DNA of 64,000 nucleotides from contig NZ_BNED01000005.1 of NCBI RefSeq assembly GCF_016755875.1, forward strand, positions 4,168,001 through 4,232,000, written 5' to 3'. The notes under the pieces are model-generated. The model did not search any database, was not told where the DNA came from, and saw only the letters and a program-made list of their open reading frames with translations. Of the stretch, positions 49,427 to 59,125 are shown piece by piece. Origin of the DNA: Streptomyces spororaveus (GTDB taxonomy: Bacteria; Actinomycetota; Actinomycetes; Streptomycetales; Streptomycetaceae). Position 1 is the stretch's first letter, and each line of letters begins with the position of its first letter. A program made the position numbers and the translations under genes.

Positions 49427-50076
49427 TCAGCCCTTGTCGGGGGCATCCGTGTCCTTGTCGGACGGTGCTTCGCCCTCCGCCGACTCGGACTTGGGGGCCG
49501 CGCCCGGCTGGGGCTCGGCCACCGCGACCCGCGCGGGACGGATCGTACGCTCGCCGATCCGGTACCCCGGCTGAAGGATCGCCACGCAGGTGTCCTCCGT
49601 GATGTCCGGCGCGTACGAGTGCATCAGGGCCTCGTGGATCGTCGGGTCGAAGGGCTCGCCCTCCTTGCCGAACTGCTGCAGGCCCATCTTCGCGGCGACG
49701 GTCTCCAGCGATTCGGCCACCGACTTGAAGCCGCCGACCAGCTCGCCATGTTCCCGCGCCCGGCCGATGTCGTCCAGGGTCGGGAGCAGCTCCGTCAGGA
49801 GGGACGCGACCGCGATCTCCTTGACGGTGATCCGGTCCCGCTCCACCCGGCGGCGGTAGTTCTGGTACTCGGCCTGGAGCCGCTGGAGGTCCGCGGTGCG
49901 CTCGGAGAGCGCGGTACGGGCCTGGTCCAGCTGCGCCAGCAGCGCCACGTCCTGGCTTGCGTCCCCGGCCGGGGCCGCCTCGTCCTTGGCGGAGTCGGCG
50001 GCCTTCGGCTCGGCGTCGTTCTGACCGGCGTCGGGGACTTCGGGCTTCTCGTCGAAGCCCGGGGTCTCCTCCGACA

Positions 50077-50077
<1 letters not shown>
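49427..50077 (-). CDS. grpE: Nucleotide exchange factor GrpE
   Basis: 216 residues. An acidic disordered N-terminus (1-40), a long dimerising helix (LDQARTALSERTADLQRLQAEYQNYRRRVERD) and the beta-domain (KEGEPFDPTIHEALMHSYAPDITEDTCVAILQPGYRIGERTIRPARVAV). It exchanges ADP on DnaK. The start overlaps the dnaK stop by 1 nt. A second low-complexity Glu/Ala/Asp tail follows the domain. Confidence 0.96.
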
Positions 50078-52017
<1,940 letters not shown>

Positions 52018-52167
52018 TTAGCTGCCACTTACGCGCAATCTTGAGGCTCGGGCGCGGCCCGGCCCCCTGCTCCGCCCCGAACCCCCGGCAGCGGTGCTGC
52101 GGCCGAACGGGTCACCGCAGCCGCGCGCCACCGCGAGACCGCCCGGGGCATACGGCAGCGTGCTGGC

Positions 52168-52701
52168 ATGCCCCTCACACTCACCGCTCCGCGGGTACGG
52201 GTTCCCGCCGCCCCCTCGGCGAAGCGGGTGCTCGACCTCGTCGGGGCAGTGACGCTGCTCGCCGTGCTCGGCCTGCCGCTCGCGGCGATCACCGCCCTGC
52301 TCTACGCGACCCAGGGCGGCCGCCCCTTCGTACGGCAGCCGGCCGCGGGCCTGGCCGGGCGGCCCTTCCGCACCTGGCGGCTGCGCACCGACGACGGCGC
52401 CGGCCGGATCGGCGCGGCTCTGGACCGCTGCGCCCTCGACGTCCTCCCTCAGCTGCTGAACGTGATCCGCGGCGAGATGTCGCTCGTCGGGCCGCGCCCG
52501 GAGGCCCGTACGGACCGCCCCGAGCGGCTCCTCGTACGACCCGGAATGACCGGGTTGTGGCAGGTCAGCGCACGTTCGGACCTCCCCTGGGAGGAGATGG
52601 CCCTGCTCGACCGGCATTATGTGGAGAACCACTGGCTCGGGATGGACCTCGCGATCCTGGCGCAGACCCCGCGCGCGGCGTACCGGCAAAGGGTCGCCTG
52701 A
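52168..52701 (+). CDS. Short bacterial sugar transferase (WcaJ/EpsL-type domain)
   Basis: 177 residues. One N-terminal hydrophobic helix (VLDLVGAVTLLAVLGLPLAAITALLY), then the phosphoglycosyl-transferase domain: DVLPQLLNVIRGEMSLVGPRPE, RPGMTGLWQVSARSDLPWEEM and LDRHYVENHWLGMDLAIL. Members move a sugar phosphate onto undecaprenyl phosphate at the membrane. It is somewhat shorter than the usual 190-210 residues, and the segment between the helix and DVLPQLLN is reduced. No polysaccharide genes are adjacent. Confidence 0.83.
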   Translation: MPLTLTAPRVRVPAAPSAKRVLDLVGAVTLLAVLGLPLAAITALLYATQGGRPFVRQPAAGLAGRPFRTWRLRTDDGAGRIGAALDRCALDVLPQLLNVIRGEMSLVGPRPEARTDRPERLLVRPGMTGLWQVSARSDLPWEEMALLDRHYVENHWLGMDLAILAQTPRAAYRQRVA

Positions 52702-52775
52702 GCGACACAGATCACCGCACGCTCAGCTACATTGCGGCGTCGGGAATGGGTAACCTCAAGCCTTGACTTCATAAG

Positions 52776-52789
52776 TTACCGCTTAGTAA
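52776..52789. promoter_or_regulatory. TTAC-N6-GTAA inverted repeat in the HdrD-like promoter
   Basis: It lies between a TTGACT (52763-52768) and a TAAGTG (52787-52792), 18 bp apart, just upstream of the 52812 gene. GGTAAC (52749-52754) and GTTACC (52775-52780) form a second symmetric pair. A possible TetR-type operator. Confidence 0.4.
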
Positions 52790-52811
52790 GTGCCGCCCGA
52801 GGAGCCCTTCC

Positions 52812-55337
52812 ATGCAACTCGCCGCGATCATCGTGTCGCTGGTCATCACGGTGGTGGCCGTCGCGCTGTTCGGCCGTGCCACCGTGCAGATCTACCGCTT
52901 CGTGCGGCTCGGCCAGCCAGTGCCCGCGGGCACGCGCACCGGCGATCCCACGCAGCGCACCATCACCCTGGTCAAGGAGTTCCTCGGCCACACCCGGATG
53001 AACCGCTGGGGCATCGTCGGCTTCGCCCACTGGTTCGTGGCGGTGGGCTTCTTCTCGCTGCTGCTGACGATCGTCAACGCCTTCGGCCAGCTCTTCCAGG
53101 CCGACTGGCTGATCCCGATGATCGGTGACTGGCTGCCGTACGAGATCTTCACCGAGTTCCTCGGCCTGATGACCGTGCTCGGCATCGTCACGCTGATCGT
53201 GATCCGGCAGCTGAGCCGGCCGAGCGCGGCGGGCCGCAAGTCCCGCTTCGCGGGTTCCAAGACGGGCCAGGCGTACTTCGTCGAGGCCGTCATCCTGATC
53301 GTCGGCGTCTGCATCATGACGCTGCGCGCGCTGGAAGGCGCCCAGCACGGCGTCGACGGCTGGGAGCCGGGCTTCTTCGCCTCGTACCCGCTGATCGCCG
53401 CCTTCGACGGGCTGAGCCTGAGCACGCTCCAGTACCTGACGTACTTCTTCGCCGCGCTCAAGATCGTCACGTCCTTCACCTGGATGATCACGGTCTCGCT
53501 CAACACCAACATGGGTGTCGCCTGGCACCGCTTCCTCGGCTTCCCGAACATCTGGTTCAAGCGGAACGCGGACGGCTCCACTGCCCTCGGCGCCCTGCAG
53601 CCGATGACCTCGGGCGGCAAGGAGATCGACTTCGAGGACCCGGGCGAGGACGACTCCTTCGGCGTCTCCCAGGTCGAGCAGTTCTCCTGGAAGGGCATCC
53701 TCGACTTCTCCACGTGCACGGAGTGCGGTCGCTGCCAGTCGCAGTGCCCGGCCTGGAACACGGGCAAGCCGCTGTCCCCGAAGCTGCTCATCATGTCGCT
53801 GCGCGACCACGCGCACGCCAAGGCCCCGTACCTGCTGGCCGGTGGCGGCAAGGACATGGAGGGCAACGAGAAGGCCACGGCGGAGCAGCTCAAGGACGTC
53901 CCCGCCGCGGCGCTGGCCGAGGCCGAGCGCCCGCTGATCGGCACCGCCGAGGAGAACGGCGTCATCGACCCGGACGTGCTGTGGTCCTGCACCACCTGCG
54001 GTGCGTGCGTGGAGCAGTGCCCGGTCGACATCGAGCACATCGACCACATCGTCGACATGCGCCGCTACCAGGTGATGATCGAGAGCGCGTTCCCGTCGGA
54101 GGCGGGCACGATGCTCAAGAACCTGGAGAAGAAGGGCAACCCCTGGGGCCTGGCGAAGAAGCAGCGCGTCGAGTGGACCAAGGAGGTGGACTTCGAGGTC
54201 CCGATCATCGGCAAGGACGCGGAGGACCTCTCCGAGTTCGACTACCTCTACTGGGTCGGCTGCGCCGGCGCCCTGGAGGACCGGGCCAAGAAGACCACGA
54301 AGGCCTTCGCGGAGCTGCTGAACATCGCGGGCGTCAAGTTCGCGATCATGGGCGGGGACGAGAAGTGCACCGGTGACTCCCCGCGCCGCCTGGGCAACGA
54401 GCCGCTGTTCCAGCAGCTGGGCCAGGAGAACGTGGCCATGCTGAACATGGCCTTCGGCGAGGACGACGACGACCCGTCGACGAAGAAGCCGAAGTCGGCG
54501 AAGCGGATCGTCTCGACCTGCCCGCACTGCTTCAACACCATCGCGAACGAGTACCCGCAGCTGGGCGGCGAGTACGAGGTCATCCACCACACGCAGCTGC
54601 TCCAGCACCTGATCGACGAGGGCCGCCTCACGCCGGTCACGCCGGTCGACGGCCTGATCACGTACCACGACCCGTGCTACCTGGGCCGGCACAACAAGGT
54701 CTACACGCCGCCGCGCGAGATCATGTCGGCCGTGCCGGGCCTGCGCCAGCAGGAGATGCACCGCCACAAGGAGCGGGGCTTCTGCTGTGGCGCCGGTGGC
54801 GCGCGGATGTGGATGGAGGAGCGGATCGGCAAGCGCATCAACAACGAGCGCGTCGACGAGGCCCTGTCCCTGAACCCGGACATCGTCTCCACCGCCTGCC
54901 CCTTCTGCCTCGTGATGCTCACCGACTCGGTGAACGGCAAGAAGAACGACGGCCAGGCGAAGGAACACGTCCAGGTGGTCGACGTCGCGCAGCTGCTGCT
55001 CGACTCGGTGAAGGCCCCGGGCCCGACGGAGGAAGAGCTGGCCGCGCTCGCCGCTGAGGCCGAGGCGGAGGCCGCGAAGGCCGCTGCCGAGGCGGAGGCC
55101 GCTGCCGCGAAGGCCAAGGCGGAGGCGGAAGCCAAGGCGAAGGCGGAGGCCGAGGCGAAGGCGGAGGCCGAGGCGAAGGCCAAGGCGGAAGCGGAAGCCA
55201 AGGCGGAGGCGGAAGCCGAGACCGAGGCTGACGCGGAGACCGAGCCGAAGCCGGAGGCTGACGCAGAGGCCGAGCCGGAAGCCGGGGCAGCGAAGCCCGA
55301 GGCAGCCGAGGCGAAGCCCGAGGCCGAGACCAAGTAG
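52812..55337 (+). CDS. HdrD/EtfD-like membrane iron-sulfur oxidoreductase with Ala/Glu/Lys tail
   Basis: 841 residues. About five membrane helices in residues 1-240 form a NarI-like heme/quinone module. Two 4Fe-4S motifs follow (CTECGRCQSQCP and CTTCGACVEQCP), then two CCG domains of the heterodisulfide-reductase type (CPHCFNTIANEYP with CYLGRHN, and GFCCGAGG with ACPFCLVML). It probably passes electrons, for instance from beta-oxidation via ETF, to menaquinone. Residues from about 740 are an almost pure Ala/Glu/Lys repeat predicted to be a long charged helix. Membrane-bound. GAGGAGCC precedes the ATG. Confidence 0.9.
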   Translation: MQLAAIIVSLVITVVAVALFGRATVQIYRFVRLGQPVPAGTRTGDPTQRTITLVKEFLGHTRMNRWGIVGFAHWFVAVGFFSLLLTIVNAFGQLFQADWLIPMIGDWLPYEIFTEFLGLMTVLGIVTLIVIRQLSRPSAAGRKSRFAGSKTGQAYFVEAVILIVGVCIMTLRALEGAQHGVDGWEPGFFASYPLIAAFDGLSLSTLQYLTYFFAALKIVTSFTWMITVSLNTNMGVAWHRFLGFPNIWFKRNADGSTALGALQPMTSGGKEIDFEDPGEDDSFGVSQVEQFSWKGILDFSTCTECGRCQSQCPAWNTGKPLSPKLLIMSLRDHAHAKAPYLLAGGGKDMEGNEKATAEQLKDVPAAALAEAERPLIGTAEENGVIDPDVLWSCTTCGACVEQCPVDIEHIDHIVDMRRYQVMIESAFPSEAGTMLKNLEKKGNPWGLAKKQRVEWTKEVDFEVPIIGKDAEDLSEFDYLYWVGCAGALEDRAKKTTKAFAELLNIAGVKFAIMGGDEKCTGDSPRRLGNEPLFQQLGQENVAMLNMAFGEDDDDPSTKKPKSAKRIVSTCPHCFNTIANEYPQLGGEYEVIHHTQLLQHLIDEGRLTPVTPVDGLITYHDPCYLGRHNKVYTPPREIMSAVPGLRQQEMHRHKERGFCCGAGGARMWMEERIGKRINNERVDEALSLNPDIVSTACPFCLVMLTDSVNGKKNDGQAKEHVQVVDVAQLLLDSVKAPGPTEEELAALAAEAEAEAAKAAAEAEAAAAKAKAEAEAKAKAEAEAKAEAEAKAKAEAEAKAEAEAETEADAETEPKPEADAEAEPEAGAAKPEAAEAKPEAETK

Positions 55338-55350
55338 GACAAGGGCACAG

Positions 55351-55390
55351 CGGAACGGCCGGTCCCCCACCCGGGGGACCGGCCGTTCCG
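55351..55390 (+). terminator. Terminator of the HdrD-like gene
   Basis: Exact 18-bp arms (outer bases CGGAACGGCCGG) around ACCC, 13 nt past the stop. Confidence 0.85.
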
Positions 55391-55411
55391 TCGTACGGGG
55401 CGGGCGAGGCC

Positions 55412-56119
55412 TCAGCCCTGGCCGCGCAGCGCGGTGAAGCCCGGATGGGCCGCATCCGCCGCGGCCGGGCCTCCGCGCGAGGCGACCAGCCTCGGGGTGT
55501 ACTCCTCGATCAGCCTGCCGTTGAAGTCGTACACCCGGCTCTTCCCGCCGCCCTTGCCGTCGATGACGACGAACTTCACGCGCTTGCCGTCCTGGACGAG
55601 CCCGTACGTCCAGCCGTCGTGGTGGACGCTCGGCCGCCACAGGTCGATCGTGGCCAGGGCGCGTCCCTTCGGCGTGGAGAGCTCGACGCGCTTGCCGTGC
55701 GGGCCGTCCACGAGCACGGCGATCCGCCCGTCGGGCAGGGTGAGCCGCACCGCGCTCTCCTTCCTGCTCTCCCGCTGCGCTCCGTCCATCCAGGTGGTGA
55801 CGGTGCCGTTCGGCCGCAGTACGACGTGCAGGCCGTTGTTCTGCCCGTACGACGCGGCGGCGCCCTTGCTGACCAGCGTGTCCAGCTTCGTGGAGCCGGC
55901 GTAGATGTCCGCCTCGAAGTGGTTCGCGCCGACCCTGTGGACCTTGGCGACCGACCCGTCGGCCAGCTTCACGGTGGTGACGTACGCGCGGACGCCCGGA
56001 GCCGGCTCCGTTACGACCGGCGAGGCCGCGAAGGCGGACCCGACCGGGAGGGCCAGGACGGAGGCCGTGCCGGCGAGGACGGCGGCGCTGCGGAGGGTGG
56101 TTCGGCGAGTGGTGCGCAT
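55412..56119 (-). CDS. Secreted protein of unknown function
   Basis: 235 residues. Signal peptide MRTTRRTTLRSAAVLAGTAS and onward to AFA (residue 31); two arginines at the n/h boundary (TTRRTT) suggest either Sec or Tat export. The mature part is rich in short beta strands with repeated GxVxxVHRVG, GRIAVLVDG and VYDFNGRLIEEYTP units, like a WD/teneurin-type or lectin-like beta protein. No catalytic motif or known domain is recognised. The upstream leader carries a TCGTRC hexanucleotide repeat. Confidence 0.75.
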   Translation of the reverse strand: MRTTRRTTLRSAAVLAGTASVLALPVGSAFAASPVVTEPAPGVRAYVTTVKLADGSVAKVHRVGANHFEADIYAGSTKLDTLVSKGAAASYGQNNGLHVVLRPNGTVTTWMDGAQRESRKESAVRLTLPDGRIAVLVDGPHGKRVELSTPKGRALATIDLWRPSVHHDGWTYGLVQDGKRVKFVVIDGKGGGKSRVYDFNGRLIEEYTPRLVASRGGPAAADAAHPGFTALRGQG

Positions 56120-56130
56120 GTGTGGGCTCT

Positions 56131-56178
56131 TCTCGTGTCTCGTACTCGTACTCGTTCGTGCTCGTGCTCGGTCGTGCT
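56131..56178. repeat. Degenerate TCGTAC/TCGTGC microsatellite
   Basis: Successive TCGTGT, TCGTAC, TCGTAC, TCGTTCGTGC, TCGTGC and GTCGTGC units in the 5' leader of the secreted-protein gene. Confidence 0.7.
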
Positions 56179-56416
56179 GCGTGACGGTGGGGCGAGTACG
56201 AAACTACGGACCCGATATGTGCGTATTCCATCGAGAATGTAACGGAACGCCGCAGAGCGGCACACAGCCTGGTAAATCAGACACAAGGCAAGATCGGAAA
56301 CGGGGTGGGGACAGCCCCTCCGGGATCCCCTAAGGGATGTCACAGGTCAGCCGCAAAGGGTGGCTGTTCCGGCTGCCCGTCCACCGATGCTCGCCGGACC
56401 AGGTACGTTCGATCAC

Positions 56417-57328
56417 GTGGCTGGATTCAGGATCGGACGCGGCAGGGACAACGACCGCTCTCCGCAACAACCCCCGCAGCAGCAGCAGTCGTACGGCCAG
56501 CAGCAACCGCCGCCGTACGGTCGGCCGCCGTACCCTCCCGTCGGCGGCCCGCCACCGCAGCAGCAGTGGCCGCAGCCGGGCGCGGGAGGTCACGGTGAGC
56601 CGGAGTACTTCGACCCGTACGGGCAGCAGCAGCCGCAGGCGCAGCAGCCCCCGTACGGCCACGGAGGCCAAGGAGGCGGGGGCTACAACGACAACCCGGG
56701 ACACACCCAGGTCTTCGCCGTCGGCGAGGACCCGTACGGCCAGGGGGCGACCTACCAGGCGGGTGCGGCCTCGGCCGCGCCGTCCGGGCCGCGGCTGCCG
56801 TGGAAGGAACTGCTCCGCGGCATCGTGACGCGGCCGGGGCAGACCTTCCTGCAGATGCGCGACTACCCCGTCTGGGGTCCCGCGCTGATCGTGACCTTCC
56901 TCTACGGGCTGCTCGCGGTCTTCGGCCTCGACGACGCCCGCGAGGACGTCATCAACGCGACCGTGCCGAAGGCCGTCCCGATCGTCCTCTCCGCCGGTGT
57001 GGCCTTCGTCATCTGCGGCCTGATCCTGGGCGCCGTCACGCACACCCTGGCCCGCCAGCTGGGCGGAGACGGCGCGTGGCAGCCGACGGTGGGCCTGTCG
57101 ATGCTGGTCATGTCCATCACGGACGCGCCGCGCCTGCTGTTCGCCGTGTTCCTCGGCGGCGACAACATGGTCGTACAGGTGCTGGGCTGGGTCACCTGGG
57201 TGGCGGCCGGAGCCCTGTTCACCTCGCTGATCAGCAAGTCGCACGACCTGCCGTGGCCGAAGGCCCTGGGCTCGTCCGCGATCCAGCTGGTCGCCCTGCT
57301 GTCGATCATCAAGCTGGGCACGATCTAG
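56417..57328 (+). CDS. Yip1-domain membrane protein with Pro/Gln/Tyr-rich N-terminus
   Basis: About 303 residues. A cytoplasmic Pro/Gln/Gly/Tyr-rich region (15-140, repeated PYGQQQ and PPYG) is followed by a five-helix Yip1-like domain (WKELLRGIVTRPGQTFLQMRDYPVWGPALIVTFLYGLLAV onward). Function unknown in bacteria. The GTG at 56417 is favoured: TACGTT stands exactly 7 nt before it, a leaderless pattern, while the ATG at 56360 would place the promoter inside the gene. Confidence 0.82.
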   Translation: MAGFRIGRGRDNDRSPQQPPQQQQSYGQQQPPPYGRPPYPPVGGPPPQQQWPQPGAGGHGEPEYFDPYGQQQPQAQQPPYGHGGQGGGGYNDNPGHTQVFAVGEDPYGQGATYQAGAASAAPSGPRLPWKELLRGIVTRPGQTFLQMRDYPVWGPALIVTFLYGLLAVFGLDDAREDVINATVPKAVPIVLSAGVAFVICGLILGAVTHTLARQLGGDGAWQPTVGLSMLVMSITDAPRLLFAVFLGGDNMVVQVLGWVTWVAAGALFTSLISKSHDLPWPKALGSSAIQLVALLSIIKLGTI

Positions 57329-57346
57329 CCCGCGCACGCACAAGAA

Positions 57347-57381
57347 AGGGCCCGCCGCGCACTCCACGCGCGGCGGGCCCT
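57347..57381. terminator. Bidirectional terminator
   Basis: AGGGCCCGCCGCGC (57347-57360) and GCGCGGCGGGCCCT (57368-57381) around a 7-nt loop, between convergent genes. Confidence 0.85.
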
Positions 57382-57395
57382 GTCCATGCTGTCGG

Positions 57396-57893
57396 CTAGG
57401 CGTCGAGGACCTGGCCCTCACGCTTGACGACGGGCGGTTCGACGGACCAGGGGAAGTTGATCCACTCGTCGGTCTTCTTCCACACGTACTCGCACTTCAC
57501 GAGGGAGTGGGACTTCTCGTAGACGACGGCGGAGCGCACCTCGGCGACGTGGCCCAGGCAGAAGTCGTGGACGAGCTTCAGCGTCTTGCCGGTGTCGGCC
57601 ACGTCATCGGCGATGAGGACCTTCTTGTCGGTGAAGTCGATCGCCTCGGGCACGGGTGCCAGCATGACCGGCATCTCCAGCGTGGTCCCGACGCCGGTGT
57701 AGAACTCCACGTTCACCAGGTGGATGTTCTTGCAGTCGAGCGCGTACGCCAGGCCGCCGGCGACGAACACGCCGCCGCGGGCGATGCTCAGGATGATGTC
57801 GGGCTCGTAGCCGTCGTCGGCGATCGTCTGCGCCAGCTCGCGGACGGCGCGCCCGAATCCGTCGTAGGTCAGGTTCTCGCGTACGTCGCTCAC
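57396..57893 (-). CDS. Purine-type phosphoribosyltransferase
   Basis: 165 residues. PRPP-binding motif [15 protein letters not shown] at about 92-106, an [16 protein letters not shown]-terminal substrate loop, and a C-terminal [13 protein letters not shown] that resembles xanthine/guanine phosphoribosyltransferase and Gpt-like enzymes. Likely nucleobase salvage; base specificity is not evident. It overlaps dcd by 4 nt (ATGA), linking it to nucleotide metabolism. Confidence 0.88.
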   Translation of the reverse strand: MSDVRENLTYDGFGRAVRELAQTIADDGYEPDIILSIARGGVFVAGGLAYALDCKNIHLVNVEFYTGVGTTLEMPVMLAPVPEAIDFTDKKVLIADDVADTGKTLKLVHDFCLGHVAEVRSAVVYEKSHSLVKCEYVWKKTDEWINFPWSVEPPVVKREGQVLDA

Positions 57894-58477
57894 GCCTCGT
57901 GCCTCACCTGGGTGCGGTGGAAGTTCTGGAAGGAGCGCGAGGCGGTCGGCCCGCGCTGCCCCTGGTACCTGGACCCGTAGCGCTCACTGCCGTACGGGAA
58001 CTCGGCGGGCGAGCTGAGCCGGAACATGCACAGCTGCCCGATCTTCATGCCCGGCCAGAGCTTGATCGGCAGCGTGGCGAGGTTCGACAGCTCCAGGGTC
58101 ACGTGACCGGAGAACCCGGGGTCGATGAACCCGGCCGTCGAGTGCGTCACCAGCCCGAGCCGGCCCAGGCTGGACTTGCCCTCCAGCCTGCTGGCGATGT
58201 CGTCGGGCAGCGAGATGACCTCGTACGTCGACGCCAGGACGAACTCACCGGGGTGGAGGATGAACGCCTCGTCACCCTCCGGCTCGACCATCCGCGTCAG
58301 ATCGGACTGCTCGGTCGCCGGGTCGATGTGGGCGTAGCGGTGGTTCTCGAACACCCGGAAGAACCGGTCGAGACGTACATCGATGCTGGAGGGCTGCACC
58401 ATCGACTCGTCGAACGGGTCGATGCGAACCCGTCCGCTGTCGATCTCGGCCCGGATGTCTTTGTCAGAGAGAAGCAC
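57890..58477 (-). CDS. dcd: dCTP deaminase
   Basis: About 195 residues. Converts dCTP to dUTP (and in bifunctional actinobacterial forms on to dUMP). Motifs: [37 protein letters not shown], the substrate loop [32 protein letters not shown] with the catalytic Glu, and [13 protein letters not shown]. The GTG at 58477 has TATCCT 6 nt upstream and no Shine-Dalgarno. First gene of a two-gene operon. Confidence 0.96.
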   Translation of the reverse strand: MLLSDKDIRAEIDSGRVRIDPFDESMVQPSSIDVRLDRFFRVFENHRYAHIDPATEQSDLTRMVEPEGDEAFILHPGEFVLASTYEVISLPDDIASRLEGKSSLGRLGLVTHSTAGFIDPGFSGHVTLELSNLATLPIKLWPGMKIGQLCMFRLSSPAEFPYGSERYGSRYQGQRGPTASRSFQNFHRTQVRHEA

Positions 58478-58548
58478 GTCCCGAGGATACGCAGAGCGCG
58501 CGGGCCACCCCCAATCGAGAGCGGCGATCCGCGCGCCCGGCCCGGCGA

Positions 58549-58713
58549 CTACCGCTTCGCGCCGCCCACGGGCACGGCGTGCCGCAACCGCGCACACCGC
58601 GGACACCGCAGCAGCCGCCCGGGCCCGATCCGGCCGGCACCGAGGTGCTGCAGCGGGAAGGAGGCGGTACTGAAAACGTGCCCTTCGGCACAACGGACGA
58701 CGGTGTGCTCCAT
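58549..58713 (-). CDS. Small zinc-ribbon protein
   Basis: 54 residues. [22 protein letters not shown], then [16 protein letters not shown]: a CxxGH and a CPxC pair spaced about 28 residues apart, a likely single zinc ribbon, with a basic C-terminus. GGAAAGGG lies 5-6 nt upstream of the ATG. A coding gene is more likely than the overlapping plus-strand frame, which is Pro-rich and has no ribosome site. Function unknown; possibly nucleic-acid binding. Confidence 0.7.
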   Translation of the reverse strand: MEHTVVRCAEGHVFSTASFPLQHLGAGRIGPGRLLRCPRCARLRHAVPVGGAKR

Positions 58714-58871
58714 CGAGTCCCTTTCCCCAACGAGCCGTACTACGACGAATCGCCACATTAGGGGATGATCGGCACCCACTCCAGCCGCCGCTCCGCAGCA
58801 CACGGTACGCCCCAACTCCCGCACCCACACGTGCCGGTGTAAGCCACACACGACAACGACCCCGCGGCAAA

Positions 58872-58900
58872 TTCACCGGGGGTCGATCATGGGGTAGAGT
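58872..58900 (+). promoter_or_regulatory. Promoter of the tRNA-Gly gene
   Basis: TTCACC, 17-bp spacer, TAGAGT, 36 nt upstream of the mature tRNA. Confidence 0.65.
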
Positions 58901-58936
58901 GAGCAAAACCAGGGATCCAGGCAACTGGCCCTAGGT

Positions 58937-59010
58937 GCGGATGTAGTTTAATGGTAGAACATGAGCTTCCCAAGCTTATAGCGCGGGTTCGATTCCCGTC
59001 ATCCGCTCCA
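58937..59010 (+). tRNA. tRNA-Gly(CCC)
   Basis: Complete cloverleaf: acceptor GCGGATG with CATCCGC, D arm GTTTAATGGTAGAAC, anticodon arm TGAGC-TTCCCAA-GCTTA with anticodon CCC, T arm CGGGT-TCGATTC-CCGTC, discriminator T and encoded CCA. Its 3' 43 bp are repeated at 63800-63842, so the gene is the attachment site of a genomic island. Confidence 0.95.
58967..59009 (+). repeat. attL-like copy (3' part of tRNA-Gly)
   Basis: 43 bp from the anticodon loop to CTCC, identical to 63800-63842. Confidence 0.9.
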
Positions 59011-59015
59011 TGACA

Positions 59016-59042
59016 AAGCCCCAGGTCAGCGACCTGGGGCTT
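59016..59042 (+). terminator. tRNA transcript terminator
   Basis: AAGCCCCAGGTC and GACCTGGGGCTT around AGC, directly after the tRNA, followed by TG-rich sequence. Confidence 0.8.
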
Positions 59043-59125
59043 GTTCATTGTCTAGACCTCTCGGCCCTCGCCGTGCCCCAACTCCCGCGAATGCCTTGGC
59101 AGCAGCCCTGCTTGAGCCTGCTCGA

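Noticed and set aside
58579..58761. 60-residue plus-strand ORF opposite the zinc-ribbon gene
   Set aside because: Pro/Gly-rich, no ribosome site. The minus-strand frame has two Cys pairs and GGAAAGGG before its ATG.
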